A model generated the notes under the pieces. It was given only the letters and a program-made list of their open reading frames with translations, did not search any database and had not been told where the DNA came from. Below, one piece after another: positions 50,715 through 58,946 of a stretch of 64,000 bases of DNA. The position numbers and the translations under genes are program-made. The stretch comes from Nesterenkonia lutea (GTDB taxonomy: Bacteria > Actinomycetota > Actinomycetes > Actinomycetales > Micrococcaceae), in NCBI RefSeq assembly GCF_014873955.1, contig NZ_JADBED010000001.1:186001-250000 (forward strand). The letters run 5' to 3'. The first letter of the stretch is position 1; each line of letters begins with the position of its first letter.

Positions 50715-50783
50715 CTGGGCATGGACTGCGGAGTTCGCTGACCGTGGACTGCTGCGTGCTGCGGGACAGTTAGAATCCCTGGG

Positions 50784-50800
50784 GTCTCAGCTGCTGAGAC
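50784..50800 (+). promoter_or_regulatory. Palindrome upstream of the MHS transporter (operator candidate)
   Basis: GTCTCAGC and GCTGAGAC flank a single central T, giving a perfect 17-bp palindrome 15 bp before the candidate -35 box. It has the size of a GntR/TetR/LacI-type operator, but no regulator gene adjoins it. Confidence 0.45.
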
Positions 50801-50814
50801 AGCGGCGACGCGGC

Positions 50815-50844
50815 TTCGGAACCGGGCTCGGCCAGGCCTAGTAT
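50815..50844 (+). promoter_or_regulatory. Candidate promoter of the MHS transporter
   Basis: TTCGGA (50815-50820) and TAGTAT (50839-50844) are 18 bp apart, about 62 bp before the chosen start. Confidence 0.4.
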
Positions 50845-50906
50845 TTCTGCTCTGCGCCGCTCGCGGCGCCTGACACCATTCATCCTTTCCTGTGGAGATG
50901 CCTCTC

Positions 50907-52319
50907 ATGCCTGCCCCCGTTGCTTCCACTGCGTCCGAGAACTCGCCTCGGCCCCTCGACGCGGTGGACGAGTCGCACAGTTCCATCCCGCGCCACCGCA
51001 TCATCCTGGCCTCGCTCATCGGGACTACGATCGAGTTCTACGACTTCTACATCTACGCCACCGCTGCGGTGTCCATCTTCCCGCTGCTGTTCTTCTACGG
51101 CGACGAGGGCTCAGCGCTGCTGGCCTCGATGGCCACCTTCGGCGCGGCCTTTGTGGCGCGCCCGCTGGGTGCGATCATCTTCGGCCACTACGGAGACAAG
51201 GTGGGCCGCAAGGCCACCCTCGTCGGGGCGCTGCTGACCATGGGCATCGCCACGTTCCTGATCGGCCTGCTGCCCACCTATCAGCAGATCGGTCTGTGGG
51301 CACCGGCGCTGCTGACCATCCTGCGCTTCAGCCAGGGTCTGGGACTCGGTGGCGAATGGTCCGGCGCGGCACTGCTCGCCTCCGAGACCGCCCGCCCGGG
51401 CAAGCGTGCGCAGGCCGCCATGTGGCCCCAGCTGGGAGCTCCCTTCGGCTTCATCCTGGCCAATGGACTCTTCCTGCTGCTGGCCACCCTCTTCTCCTAT
51501 GACTCCACGGCGAGCGACCTCAGCGATCCCTTCCTGGTCTGGGGCTGGCGCCTGCCCTTCCTGCTCTCGGTGATCATGGTCGCCGTCGGACTCTACGTCC
51601 GGCTGCGTATCGAGGAGACCCCGGTCTTCGCCAAGGCCATGGCCAGCAATGAGCGGGTCAAGGCTCCCATCGGCGAGGTCTTCCGCCGCAACTGGTGGGA
51701 GATCATCCTCGGGACGTTCATCATGCTCGCCACCTACGGCCTGTTCTACCTGATGACCACCTGGGTCCTCTCCTACGCCATCGGCTCGGATGAGACCGGC
51801 GGACTCGGATACGGCTATCAGGACTTCCTGGTGCTGCAGCTGATCGCCATCGTGTTCTTCGCGATCTTCGTGCCCGTCGCCGGCAAGCTCGCTGACAGGT
51901 TCGGACGCCGACCCATGCTGATCGTCACCACCGTGGCGATCATGCTCTTCGGGCTCAGCTTCGGGTTCTGGCTCTCTGCTGACTCCATGGGCACCGGGGA
52001 GGACCTGAACATCTGGCAGATGCTGATCTTCCTCGCCGTGGGCATGACGCTCATGGGCCTGACCTTCGGCCCGATGTCTGCAGTGCTGCCCGAGCTGTTC
52101 CCCACCAACACCCGCTACACCGGATCCGGGGTGGCCTACAACGCGGCCTCCATCCTCGGTGCCGCGCTGACCCCCTTCGTGGCGGCCTGGCTCGTGCAGA
52201 ACCACGGCGTCGTCGCGGTCGGGCTCTATCTGGCGGGCCTCGGCGCGCTGACCGTGATCGCGCTCATCCTCGCCCCTGAGACCTCGAAGAAGTCGCTGTA
52301 CACACAGCCGACCGAGTAG
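50907..52319 (+). CDS. MFS transporter, metabolite:H+ symporter (MHS) family
   Basis: This is a 12-segment proton symporter of the ProP/KgtP/ShiA group, which takes up compounds such as proline/betaine, dicarboxylates or shikimate. The ATG at 50907 is chosen because GGAG lies 9 nt upstream; earlier in-frame starts (50892, 50898) overlap that site. It has 470 residues. Marks are GTTIEFYDFYIYATAA in TM1, FGHYGDKVGRKATL, RFSQGLGLGGEWSGAALLASE and DRFGRRPML. The substrate cannot be read from sequence; a compatible-solute role would fit a salt-tolerant host. Confidence 0.92.
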   Translation: MPAPVASTASENSPRPLDAVDESHSSIPRHRIILASLIGTTIEFYDFYIYATAAVSIFPLLFFYGDEGSALLASMATFGAAFVARPLGAIIFGHYGDKVGRKATLVGALLTMGIATFLIGLLPTYQQIGLWAPALLTILRFSQGLGLGGEWSGAALLASETARPGKRAQAAMWPQLGAPFGFILANGLFLLLATLFSYDSTASDLSDPFLVWGWRLPFLLSVIMVAVGLYVRLRIEETPVFAKAMASNERVKAPIGEVFRRNWWEIILGTFIMLATYGLFYLMTTWVLSYAIGSDETGGLGYGYQDFLVLQLIAIVFFAIFVPVAGKLADRFGRRPMLIVTTVAIMLFGLSFGFWLSADSMGTGEDLNIWQMLIFLAVGMTLMGLTFGPMSAVLPELFPTNTRYTGSGVAYNAASILGAALTPFVAAWLVQNHGVVAVGLYLAGLGALTVIALILAPETSKKSLYTQPTE

Positions 52320-52324
52320 CTGCC

Positions 52325-52366
52325 GCTGAACCGGTCCGGCCCAGTCTCGGGCCGGACCGGTTCAGC
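52325..52366. terminator. Shared terminator between MHS transporter and mtlR
   Basis: Perfect 18-bp arms at 52325-52342 and 52349-52366 with a 6-nt loop. It lies between convergent genes, and its right arm contains the mtlR stop codon (52362-52364). Confidence 0.85.
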
Positions 52367-54281
52367 CGTCGATCACCGCGGCGAGCTCGTCGAGGAACCG
52401 GCCGAAGTCTGTGCCACGGCGCAGGATCCGCTGCAGCGAGTCGCGCTCGCTGAGCACCTCCACCAGCTGTTCAAAGACGGTCTGGAAGGCGTCGCGCTCT
52501 GATTCGGAGAAGGCCGCCAGGGCCACCACCTGGATGCGACCCTCGCCCCAGCGGATGGAGCTCTCGGCGATCCCTATCGACAGTGCTGTGCGTCGCGCGG
52601 TCATGGTCAGCGCGTGGGGCACCGCCAGGGACTCGGTGAACGCGGTGGAGGAGAGCCGCTCGCGCTCGATCGTCCCGCTGACATAGTCCTCGTCGATGAT
52701 CCCCCGCGCGATGAGCGGCGCGCTGAGCTGACGGATCGCGTCCTCCTCGTCCTTGGCCCGCAGCGGCCGGAGGAATGCCTCCGGACTGAGGTAGCGCTCC
52801 AGCTCACCGCGCAGCCGCGCCAGTCGGCGGGCGCGACGGCGCTTCGAGGCCACCGCGGCGATGCGCTCGATGTCCGCCTCGGTGACGAAGGGGGCGAGCT
52901 GGACCGTCCGCTCGTCGGGAACCGGCGGCTCGATCGTGGTGAGCACCAGATCTGTGGTCATGGCGGACCAGTCCGGGTCCACACGGGTCTCCACTGCAGT
53001 GACCTCGATGCCGGGTCCGAGCGACTCATCGAGCCGGGAGCGCAGCAGGTCATGGAGCTCGTAGTACCCCGGACACACGATGGTCGCGGTCAGGGCCGCC
53101 TCGGCGCGCCGGCTGCGTTCCAGACGTCCCCCGACATGCATCGCGATATAGGCGATCTCATCCTCACGGATGGTCACCTCGAGCTGCTCGGCGATGTCGC
53201 TGGCGATCGAGACCGCCACCTGAAAGATCATCGGATAGGTCGCCTTCAGCGACTTCGTCAGCGGGTTCCTCGACCAGGCCTGCTCGCGCGCCCGGTGGAC
53301 CAGGTTCTGCACATGCAGACTCAGCCGACGGATGAAGTCGGCATGCGCGATGTCCACGAGGTATTCCTCCGCGGCGTGGCCCACCGCGCGGATCACGGCC
53401 TTCTCGACCTCGGCGTCCAGGGGCACCTGCGTGCCCGCGCTGCCATCGGAGGCCACGACTCTGGTCAGCACGAGTGAGGCCAGGTGGTGCAGATCGCCCT
53501 GGCCCAGCGAGACCCCGAAATGCTGTGAGGCGAGCGTGCCGATGACCCCGGCCAGCCGCTCCTGCTGAGCACTGGGCTGCAGGTGGGTCCCCTCCAGCGG
53601 ATGTCCATGGCTGACCCGATCCGCGGCGATCGCCACGTGGAGGACCACGTCGGTGGAGGCGAACTCGTTGACGTAGTAGCCCTGTTCAGCCAGCTGCGCG
53701 GCCAGCGCGCGTTTGAACGGACCGAATGACTCAGCCTCCAGCGAGCCGAGTCCTGCCGCCCGGCGCAGTCCCTCTCCATCGAAGGATCCGCGCTCCATCT
53801 CCTCATGGGCGAGCTTGGACACCAGCCTCCGCTGAGCCAGCTCGTCGCCGCTGAGCAGGGCGCGCGAGCCCGTGCGCTGCACGGTGACGCCGGTCCCGGA
53901 GAGCAGCTCGCGCACCCGCACCAGATCCGCCTCCACCGTGGCCACGGAGACATAGAGGCTCTGCGCGGTGCGGCGCAGATCGATGCCGTTGCGCGACTCC
54001 AGCAGCTGGTGCACCAGCCCGTGCAGACGATCCCGGGTGGAGGTCCGCGCCGAATCGCTGCGCAGCGCGGCCAGGGCCGCCCGGTCCGCGCGGTACCCGG
54101 AGGGTCCGGACTCGATCGCGTGGGGCTCGTCATCGGCCCGGGCGTTGATCTGGGCGATATAGGAGCGCACGCTGCGCGGGGTCACCCCCAAGAGATCCGC
54201 GAGCGATCCCGCGGTGATCCAGTCAGGCTCGCGCAGAAGCACATTGACCAGCTGCTCCTGGCGCTTGCTCATCCTGTCCAC
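52362..54281 (-). CDS. mtlR: PRD-containing transcriptional activator of the mannitol PTS (MtlR type)
   Basis: This is a large PTS-controlled regulator expected to activate the adjacent mannitol genes. In order it has an N-terminal HTH (LADLLGVTPRSVRSYIAQIN), a second HTH-like part, two PTS regulation domains in the middle, an EIIB-like domain (TIVCPGYYELHDLL, with the phosphorylatable Cys) and a C-terminal EIIA-like domain (ESLAVPHAL, with the His). This is the MtlR/LicR layout. The GTG at 54281 gives 639 residues and lies 6 nt after a TATGGT -10-like box; ATG 54272 is the alternative. It is divergent from the PTS genes. Confidence 0.88.
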   Translation of the reverse strand: MDRMSKRQEQLVNVLLREPDWITAGSLADLLGVTPRSVRSYIAQINARADDEPHAIESGPSGYRADRAALAALRSDSARTSTRDRLHGLVHQLLESRNGIDLRRTAQSLYVSVATVEADLVRVRELLSGTGVTVQRTGSRALLSGDELAQRRLVSKLAHEEMERGSFDGEGLRRAAGLGSLEAESFGPFKRALAAQLAEQGYYVNEFASTDVVLHVAIAADRVSHGHPLEGTHLQPSAQQERLAGVIGTLASQHFGVSLGQGDLHHLASLVLTRVVASDGSAGTQVPLDAEVEKAVIRAVGHAAEEYLVDIAHADFIRRLSLHVQNLVHRAREQAWSRNPLTKSLKATYPMIFQVAVSIASDIAEQLEVTIREDEIAYIAMHVGGRLERSRRAEAALTATIVCPGYYELHDLLRSRLDESLGPGIEVTAVETRVDPDWSAMTTDLVLTTIEPPVPDERTVQLAPFVTEADIERIAAVASKRRRARRLARLRGELERYLSPEAFLRPLRAKDEEDAIRQLSAPLIARGIIDEDYVSGTIERERLSSTAFTESLAVPHALTMTARRTALSIGIAESSIRWGEGRIQVVALAAFSESERDAFQTVFEQLVEVLSERDSLQRILRRGTDFGRFLDELAAVIDG

Positions 54282-54287
54282 GCTCAA

Positions 54288-54293
54288 ACCATA
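54288..54293 (-). promoter_or_regulatory. -10 box of mtlR (leaderless type)
   Basis: On the minus strand TATGGT is followed by 6 nt and the GTG at 54281. No Shine-Dalgarno precedes either start candidate. Confidence 0.4.
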
Positions 54294-54321
54294 CCGGGCG
54301 GCCCGGTCCCGGCATGCTGTT

Positions 54322-54339
54322 TTTCCGCCCCGGCGGAAA
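54322..54339. promoter_or_regulatory. Palindromic operator candidate between mtlR and the PTS genes
   Basis: TTTCCGCC and GGCGGAAA flank CC, a perfect 8-bp inverted repeat in the 131-bp divergent region. It is a plausible binding site for the MtlR-type activator or another regulator of this locus. Confidence 0.5.
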
Positions 54340-54412
54340 GAACTCTCGGCCCCAGACGGGTGTGGTGTGCCCTGAATCACTGCACAATCGAGGAGGAAGG
54401 AGTTCGAGAACA

Positions 54413-54760
54413 ATGGAGATCCTGGTGGTATGCGGAGCCGGCGCGTCGAGCACGTTCGTGGCGCAGCGCGTGAAGCAGGCGATGCGCCGAAACGGCGTGC
54501 CCTATTCGGTGCGAGCAGGCAATCAGACCTCCCTGCTCCATGACCTCGACTCTGCGGACCTGATCCTCCTCGGTCCTCATCTGACCGATTCCCTGGAGGA
54601 CATCCGTGGGCTGACTGCGCCGGCCGGCACAGCGGTCAGGCTCCTTCCTGCCGACATCTACTCGGACCTCCAGGGCACCAGTGCCCTCGCACTGATCCTG
54701 GAGGTCCTACCCATGACCGACGCGTCGGCCGCCGCCTCCACTCGAAAGGGACTCTCATGA
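54413..54760 (+). CDS. Small PTS EIIB-like protein (lactose/cellobiose-type fold)
   Basis: This 115-residue protein starts MEILVVCGAGASSTFVAQRV. The Cys at position 7 in the CGAGASST loop is the expected phosphorylation site of EIIB proteins of the lactose/cellobiose class. No matching EIIC or EIIA of that class is present, and the mannitol permease downstream has its own EIIB, so this one is an orphan. It is first in the PTS operon, divergent from mtlR, with a GGAGGAAGGAG purine site upstream. It may relay phosphate to the regulator; that is inference. ATGA overlap with ptsH. Confidence 0.8.
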   Translation: MEILVVCGAGASSTFVAQRVKQAMRRNGVPYSVRAGNQTSLLHDLDSADLILLGPHLTDSLEDIRGLTAPAGTAVRLLPADIYSDLQGTSALALILEVLPMTDASAAASTRKGLS

Positions 54761-55029
54761 GCTCTACCCGCACTGTCACCGTGGCCTCCTCCCAGGGCCT
54801 GCACGCTCGCCCCGCCAAGCTCTTCGTCGAGGCCGCCCAGGCCGCCGGTGCCGAAGTGACGATCGCCAAGGGTGAGAAGTCGGTCAACGCCGCGAGCATC
54901 CTCGGGGTGCTCTCCCTGGGGGTGGACAAGGGCGACGAGGTCCTGCTCACCGCTGAGGGTGAGAACGAGGAGCAGACCCTGGACAGCCTGGAGACCTTCC
55001 TGAAGACCGACCACGACGAGGCCTCCTGA
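54757..55029 (+). CDS. ptsH: Phosphocarrier protein HPr
   Basis: HPr passes phosphate from EI to the sugar-specific EIIA domains. The 90-residue protein has the active His16 in GLHARPA and a Ser at position 47 in NAASILGVLSLGV, equivalent to the regulatory Ser46 of Firmicutes; no HPr kinase is seen here. It overlaps the EIIB-like gene by four bases and the ptsI ATG by one base. Confidence 0.96.
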   Translation: MSSTRTVTVASSQGLHARPAKLFVEAAQAAGAEVTIAKGEKSVNAASILGVLSLGVDKGDEVLLTAEGENEEQTLDSLETFLKTDHDEAS

Positions 55030-56687
55030 TGCCGGAGCTCTCCGGAATCGGGATCGGCAGGGGCATAGCCGCCGGACCGGTGGCCAGGATGTCCCCGCCG
55101 CCCCCTGCCCCTGCGGACGAGGCCTCTGAGCTGAGCCCCGAGGCAGAGACAGACCGCGTCAAGGAGGCTCTCAGCGAGGTCGCCGGAGAGCTCGAGGAGC
55201 GCGGCCGCGCCGTCGGCGGCACTGCTCGCGATGTGCTCGAGGCTCAGGCCATGATGGCTCAGGACCCTTCGCTGGCCGATGCGGTGCAGACCCGACTCCA
55301 GGCCGGCAAGACCGGCGAGTTCGCGGTCCACGAGGCCTTCGCTGAATTCCGCGCCACGCTGGAGCAGCTGGGCGGCTATCTGGGTGAGCGCGCCGCGGAC
55401 CTCTCCGACGTCGCGCAGCGAGTCATCGCCAGTCTCCGCGGGCTTCCTGCACCAGGGGTCCCCGACCCGGGACACCCCTTCATCCTGGTGGCCGAGGATC
55501 TCGCCCCGGCCGACACCGCGCTGCTGGACCTGGACAAGGTGCAGGCGCTGGTCACCATCCAGGGCGGGCCGACCTCACACACCGCGATCCTCGCCCGAGA
55601 GAAGTCCATCACCGCAATCGTCGGCGTGGCCGATGCCGCGGAGCTCACCGAGGACGAGCAGATCATCGTGGATTCGGTGGCCGGCATCGTGTACACCCAG
55701 CCGAGCGCCGAGCAGATCCGCGATGCCCAGGCGCGCCGGACCGCCCGCGAGGAGGAGGCCGCAGCTCCGCTGACACCGGGGACTCTGGCAGACGGCACCG
55801 CAGTGCCTCTGCTGGCGAACCTCGGCTCGGCCTCCAGCACCGACCAGGCCGTGGAGCTGGGCGCCGAGGGAGTGGGACTCTTCCGCACCGAATTCCTCTT
55901 CCTCAGCGCCGACGAGGCGCCCTCGGTGGAGGAGCAGCGGGAGGCCTACCAGAAGGTCCTCCAGGCGTTCCCCGGCCAGAAGGTGGTCGTGCGGGCGCTC
56001 GATGCCGGCGCCGACAAGCCGCTGAGCTTCCTCAACGATCAGCCCGAGGAGAACCCGGCACTGGGTCTGCGCGGGCTGCGTGCGCTGATGGCCAACGAAC
56101 AGATCCTGAAGGACCAGCTCACCGCCCTGGCGCAGGCGCAGGAGAACACCGAGGCGGATGTCTGGGTGATGGCTCCCATGGTCTCCACAGTGGAGGAGGC
56201 CGAGGAGTTCACGGCCCTGGCCAAGCAGCACGGGCTGCAGATCGCCGGGGTCATGGTGGAGGTCCCCTCCATCGCGCTGATGGCCGATGAACTGATGTCC
56301 CGCACCGACTTCGCCTCCATCGGCACCAACGACCTCACCCAGTACACGATGGCGGCTGATCGGCTGCTCGGCTCCGTCGCCTCCCTCCAGGACCCCTGGC
56401 ACCCCGCGGTGCTCCGGCTCATCCGCCAGGTCGGCGCCGCAGGAATCGCCTCCGCCAAGCCGGTGGGCGTGTGCGGCGAGGCTGCCGCGGACCCGCTGCT
56501 CGCCGTCGTCCTCGTCGGTCTCGGCGTCAACACGCTCTCCATGTCCCCGGCGGCGCTCGCAGATGTGCGCGCCGAGCTGAAGCTGCACACCCTCGAGCAG
56601 GCGCGGAGCATCGCTGCGGCCGCGCTGACAGCGGCCACGGCGGCGCAGGCGCGCGAATCGGCGCTGAGCGTCGCCCAGCAGTCCTGA
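55029..56687 (+). CDS. ptsI: PTS enzyme I
   Basis: EI takes phosphate from phosphoenolpyruvate and gives it to HPr. The 552 residues contain the phosphorylated His184 in GGPTSHTAILARE, the PEP-binding GLFRTEFLFL, and the active-site Cys482 in GVCGEAAADP. The length is slightly below the E. coli 575. ATG overlaps the ptsH stop. Having both general PTS genes inside the mannitol locus suggests that mannitol is a main PTS sugar. The stop codon sits in a tandem repeat. Confidence 0.97.
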   Translation: MPELSGIGIGRGIAAGPVARMSPPPPAPADEASELSPEAETDRVKEALSEVAGELEERGRAVGGTARDVLEAQAMMAQDPSLADAVQTRLQAGKTGEFAVHEAFAEFRATLEQLGGYLGERAADLSDVAQRVIASLRGLPAPGVPDPGHPFILVAEDLAPADTALLDLDKVQALVTIQGGPTSHTAILAREKSITAIVGVADAAELTEDEQIIVDSVAGIVYTQPSAEQIRDAQARRTAREEEAAAPLTPGTLADGTAVPLLANLGSASSTDQAVELGAEGVGLFRTEFLFLSADEAPSVEEQREAYQKVLQAFPGQKVVVRALDAGADKPLSFLNDQPEENPALGLRGLRALMANEQILKDQLTALAQAQENTEADVWVMAPMVSTVEEAEEFTALAKQHGLQIAGVMVEVPSIALMADELMSRTDFASIGTNDLTQYTMAADRLLGSVASLQDPWHPAVLRLIRQVGAAGIASAKPVGVCGEAAADPLLAVVLVGLGVNTLSMSPAALADVRAELKLHTLEQARSIAAAALTAATAAQARESALSVAQQS

Positions 56688-56729
56688 ACCACGACCTGAA
56701 TCAGACCTGAATCACGACCTGAATCACTG
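56683..56729 (+). repeat. Tandem repeat spanning the ptsI stop codon
   Basis: Four copies of an 11-12 bp unit starting CCTGAA begin at 56683, 56695, 56706 and 56718. Taken in pairs the period is 23 bp. The first copy contains the TGA of ptsI and each later copy repeats TGA. Confidence 0.75.
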
Positions 56730-56812
56730 AAGCAGGTCCGCCACCAGGCGGACCACCACCTTGGACGCATCCACAGGGGGTCGTCTCACCAGCAGAAGAA
56801 AGAGGCTCCGCC

Positions 56813-58831
56813 ATGACAACGGTGTCAGCTGAGACGAACGAGAAGGGCGGCGCGCGAGTTGCCGTCCAGAAGTTCGGCTCATTCCTCTCGGGCATGATCA
56901 TGCCCAACATTCCCGCGCTGATCGCATGGGGCATCATCACCGCGCTGTTCATCGAGGCGGGGTTCCTGCCCAATGAGGCACTCGCCTCGCTCGTCGGACC
57001 GATGATCCACTACCTCCTGCCCCTGCTGATCGCCATGCAGGGCGGCCGCATGGTCTATGAGACGCGCGGCGCCGTCGTCGGTGCCATCGCGACCATGGGC
57101 GTCATCGCAGGCTCGGACTGGATCGTGGCGCAGTTCAACGCAGGCCTCCCCGAGGGTGCCGACGCACTGGGTGAGGTGCACATGTTCATCGGTGCGATGA
57201 TCATGGGTCCGCTCGGGGCCTACGTGATCAAGCAGCTGGACAAGCTGTGGGAGGGCAAGATCAAGTCCGGCTTCGAGATGCTGGTCAACATGTTCTCCGC
57301 CGGCATCGCCGGGTTCGTGCTCGCCATCGCAGGCTTCTACTGGCTGGCACCGGTCATCAACGCACTCATGGATGTCATGGGCACGGCAGTGCGCTGGCTC
57401 ATCGACACCAACCTGCTGCCACTGACCTCGATCATCATCGAACCGGCCAAGGTCTTCTTCCTCAACAACGCCATCAACCACGGCGTGCTGACCCCGCTGG
57501 GCGTCACCGAGGCGGCAGAGAATGGCAAGTCCATCCTCTTCCTGCTCGAGGCAAACCCAGGACCGGGCTTCGGCGTCCTGCTCGCCTTCACCATCTTCGG
57601 TGTGGGTGCTGCAAAGGCCACAGCCCCGGGCGCCCTGCTCATCCAGTTCATCGGCGGCATCCACGAGATCTACTTCCCCTACGTGCTGATGAAGCCGGCC
57701 CTGCTGCTGGCAGTCATCGCAGGTGGCGCCACCGGTGTGGGCACCAACATGGTCTTCGATGCGGGCCTGCGTGCTCCGGCATCGCCTGGATCGATCCTGG
57801 CCGTGCTGGCACAGACCGCCTCGGACTCCTACCTCGGTGTGATCCTCTCGGTCGTCCTCTCCGCAGCTGTGACCTTCGCGGTGGCGTCAGTCATCCTGCT
57901 CTCCAGCCGCAGGCGCGACCTCGCGGCGACCGAGGACAGCTTCTCCGAGGCTGTGGCCAAGACCGAAGCGAACAAGGGCAAGTCCTCCTCGCATCTGTCC
58001 AACCTCTCCGCGGCCACCGCGGTGCCGGCACAGAAGATCACCAACATCGTCTTTGCCTGCGACGCCGGCATGGGCTCCTCCGCAATGGGCGCCTCGGTGC
58101 TGCGCAAGAAGATCACCAGTGCGGGCATCGAAGGCGTCAGCGTGACCAACAAGGCCATCGCAGCCCTCCCCGGCAACGCTGACCTGGTCATCACCCAGCA
58201 GCAGCTCACCGATCGGGCCAAGGCCAAGGAGCCTCAGGCCGTCCATGTCTCGGTGGACAGCTTCATGAACGCCCCGGAGTACGACGACGTCGTGGCGCTG
58301 GTCCGCGAGAGTGAAGCCCAGCAGGGCGGACCCTCCTCCGGCGCCGGCTCGGACCAGGCCGGGGGAGTGGCCACGGACACCCGCGTCCGCAGCGACTCAC
58401 AGATCCTCACCCTGTCCCAGGTCCGGATCCACGCCGGGTCCGCCTCCCAGGACCAGGCGCTGACCGAGGCGGCCGAGATTCTCGGCTCCGCCGGCGCGGT
58501 GACCGAGGATTACCTGGCAGCCATGCGGGACCGCGAGGCCACAGTGTCCACCTATATGGGCAACGAGCTGGCGATCCCGCACGGCACCAATGATGCGAAG
58601 TCGGCCGTGAAGGCCTCGGCCCTGTCAGTCACCCGCTACGACGGCGGCGTGGACTGGTCCGGGGAGAAGGTCACCTTCGTGATCGGCATCGCCGGCGTCG
58701 GGGACGAGCACCTGGAGATCCTGGCGAAGATCGCTGAGCTCTTCGCTGACGAGTCCGAGGTGGCCCGGCTCAAGCAGGCCTCCTCCGAGGAGGAGCTGCT
58801 GCGGCTTCTCTCGGCAGTCAACAAGGGCTGA
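56813..58831 (+). CDS. mtlA: PTS mannitol-specific EIICBA
   Basis: This permease imports mannitol and phosphorylates it to mannitol-1-phosphate. The 672-residue protein is the full fusion: membrane EIIC (about residues 15-350, starting KFGSFLSGMIMPNIPALIAWG), EIIB with Cys416 in FACDAGMGSSAMG, and EIIA with His590 in LAIPHGTNDA. A Ser/Gly-rich linker joins EIIB and EIIA. The start has AAAGAGG upstream. A strong hairpin separates it from mtlD. Confidence 0.96.
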   Translation: MTTVSAETNEKGGARVAVQKFGSFLSGMIMPNIPALIAWGIITALFIEAGFLPNEALASLVGPMIHYLLPLLIAMQGGRMVYETRGAVVGAIATMGVIAGSDWIVAQFNAGLPEGADALGEVHMFIGAMIMGPLGAYVIKQLDKLWEGKIKSGFEMLVNMFSAGIAGFVLAIAGFYWLAPVINALMDVMGTAVRWLIDTNLLPLTSIIIEPAKVFFLNNAINHGVLTPLGVTEAAENGKSILFLLEANPGPGFGVLLAFTIFGVGAAKATAPGALLIQFIGGIHEIYFPYVLMKPALLLAVIAGGATGVGTNMVFDAGLRAPASPGSILAVLAQTASDSYLGVILSVVLSAAVTFAVASVILLSSRRRDLAATEDSFSEAVAKTEANKGKSSSHLSNLSAATAVPAQKITNIVFACDAGMGSSAMGASVLRKKITSAGIEGVSVTNKAIAALPGNADLVITQQQLTDRAKAKEPQAVHVSVDSFMNAPEYDDVVALVRESEAQQGGPSSGAGSDQAGGVATDTRVRSDSQILTLSQVRIHAGSASQDQALTEAAEILGSAGAVTEDYLAAMRDREATVSTYMGNELAIPHGTNDAKSAVKASALSVTRYDGGVDWSGEKVTFVIGIAGVGDEHLEILAKIAELFADESEVARLKQASSEEELLRLLSAVNKG

Positions 58832-58860
58832 CCTGCCGAACCATCGCAAGACCTGACCGT

Positions 58861-58901
58861 GGAGGGGTGCATCGCCGGGGCACCCGGGGATGCACCCCTC
58901 C
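58861..58901 (+). terminator. Hairpin between mtlA and mtlD
   Basis: Perfect 13-bp arms at 58861-58873 and 58889-58901 with a 15-nt loop, 29 bp after mtlA. No T-run follows, so it may be an attenuator, mRNA stabiliser or terminator. Confidence 0.6.
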
Positions 58902-58946
58902 GCTGTTCGGCACCCTGTTCTGAGCACTCAACCTCTGGGAGACACT

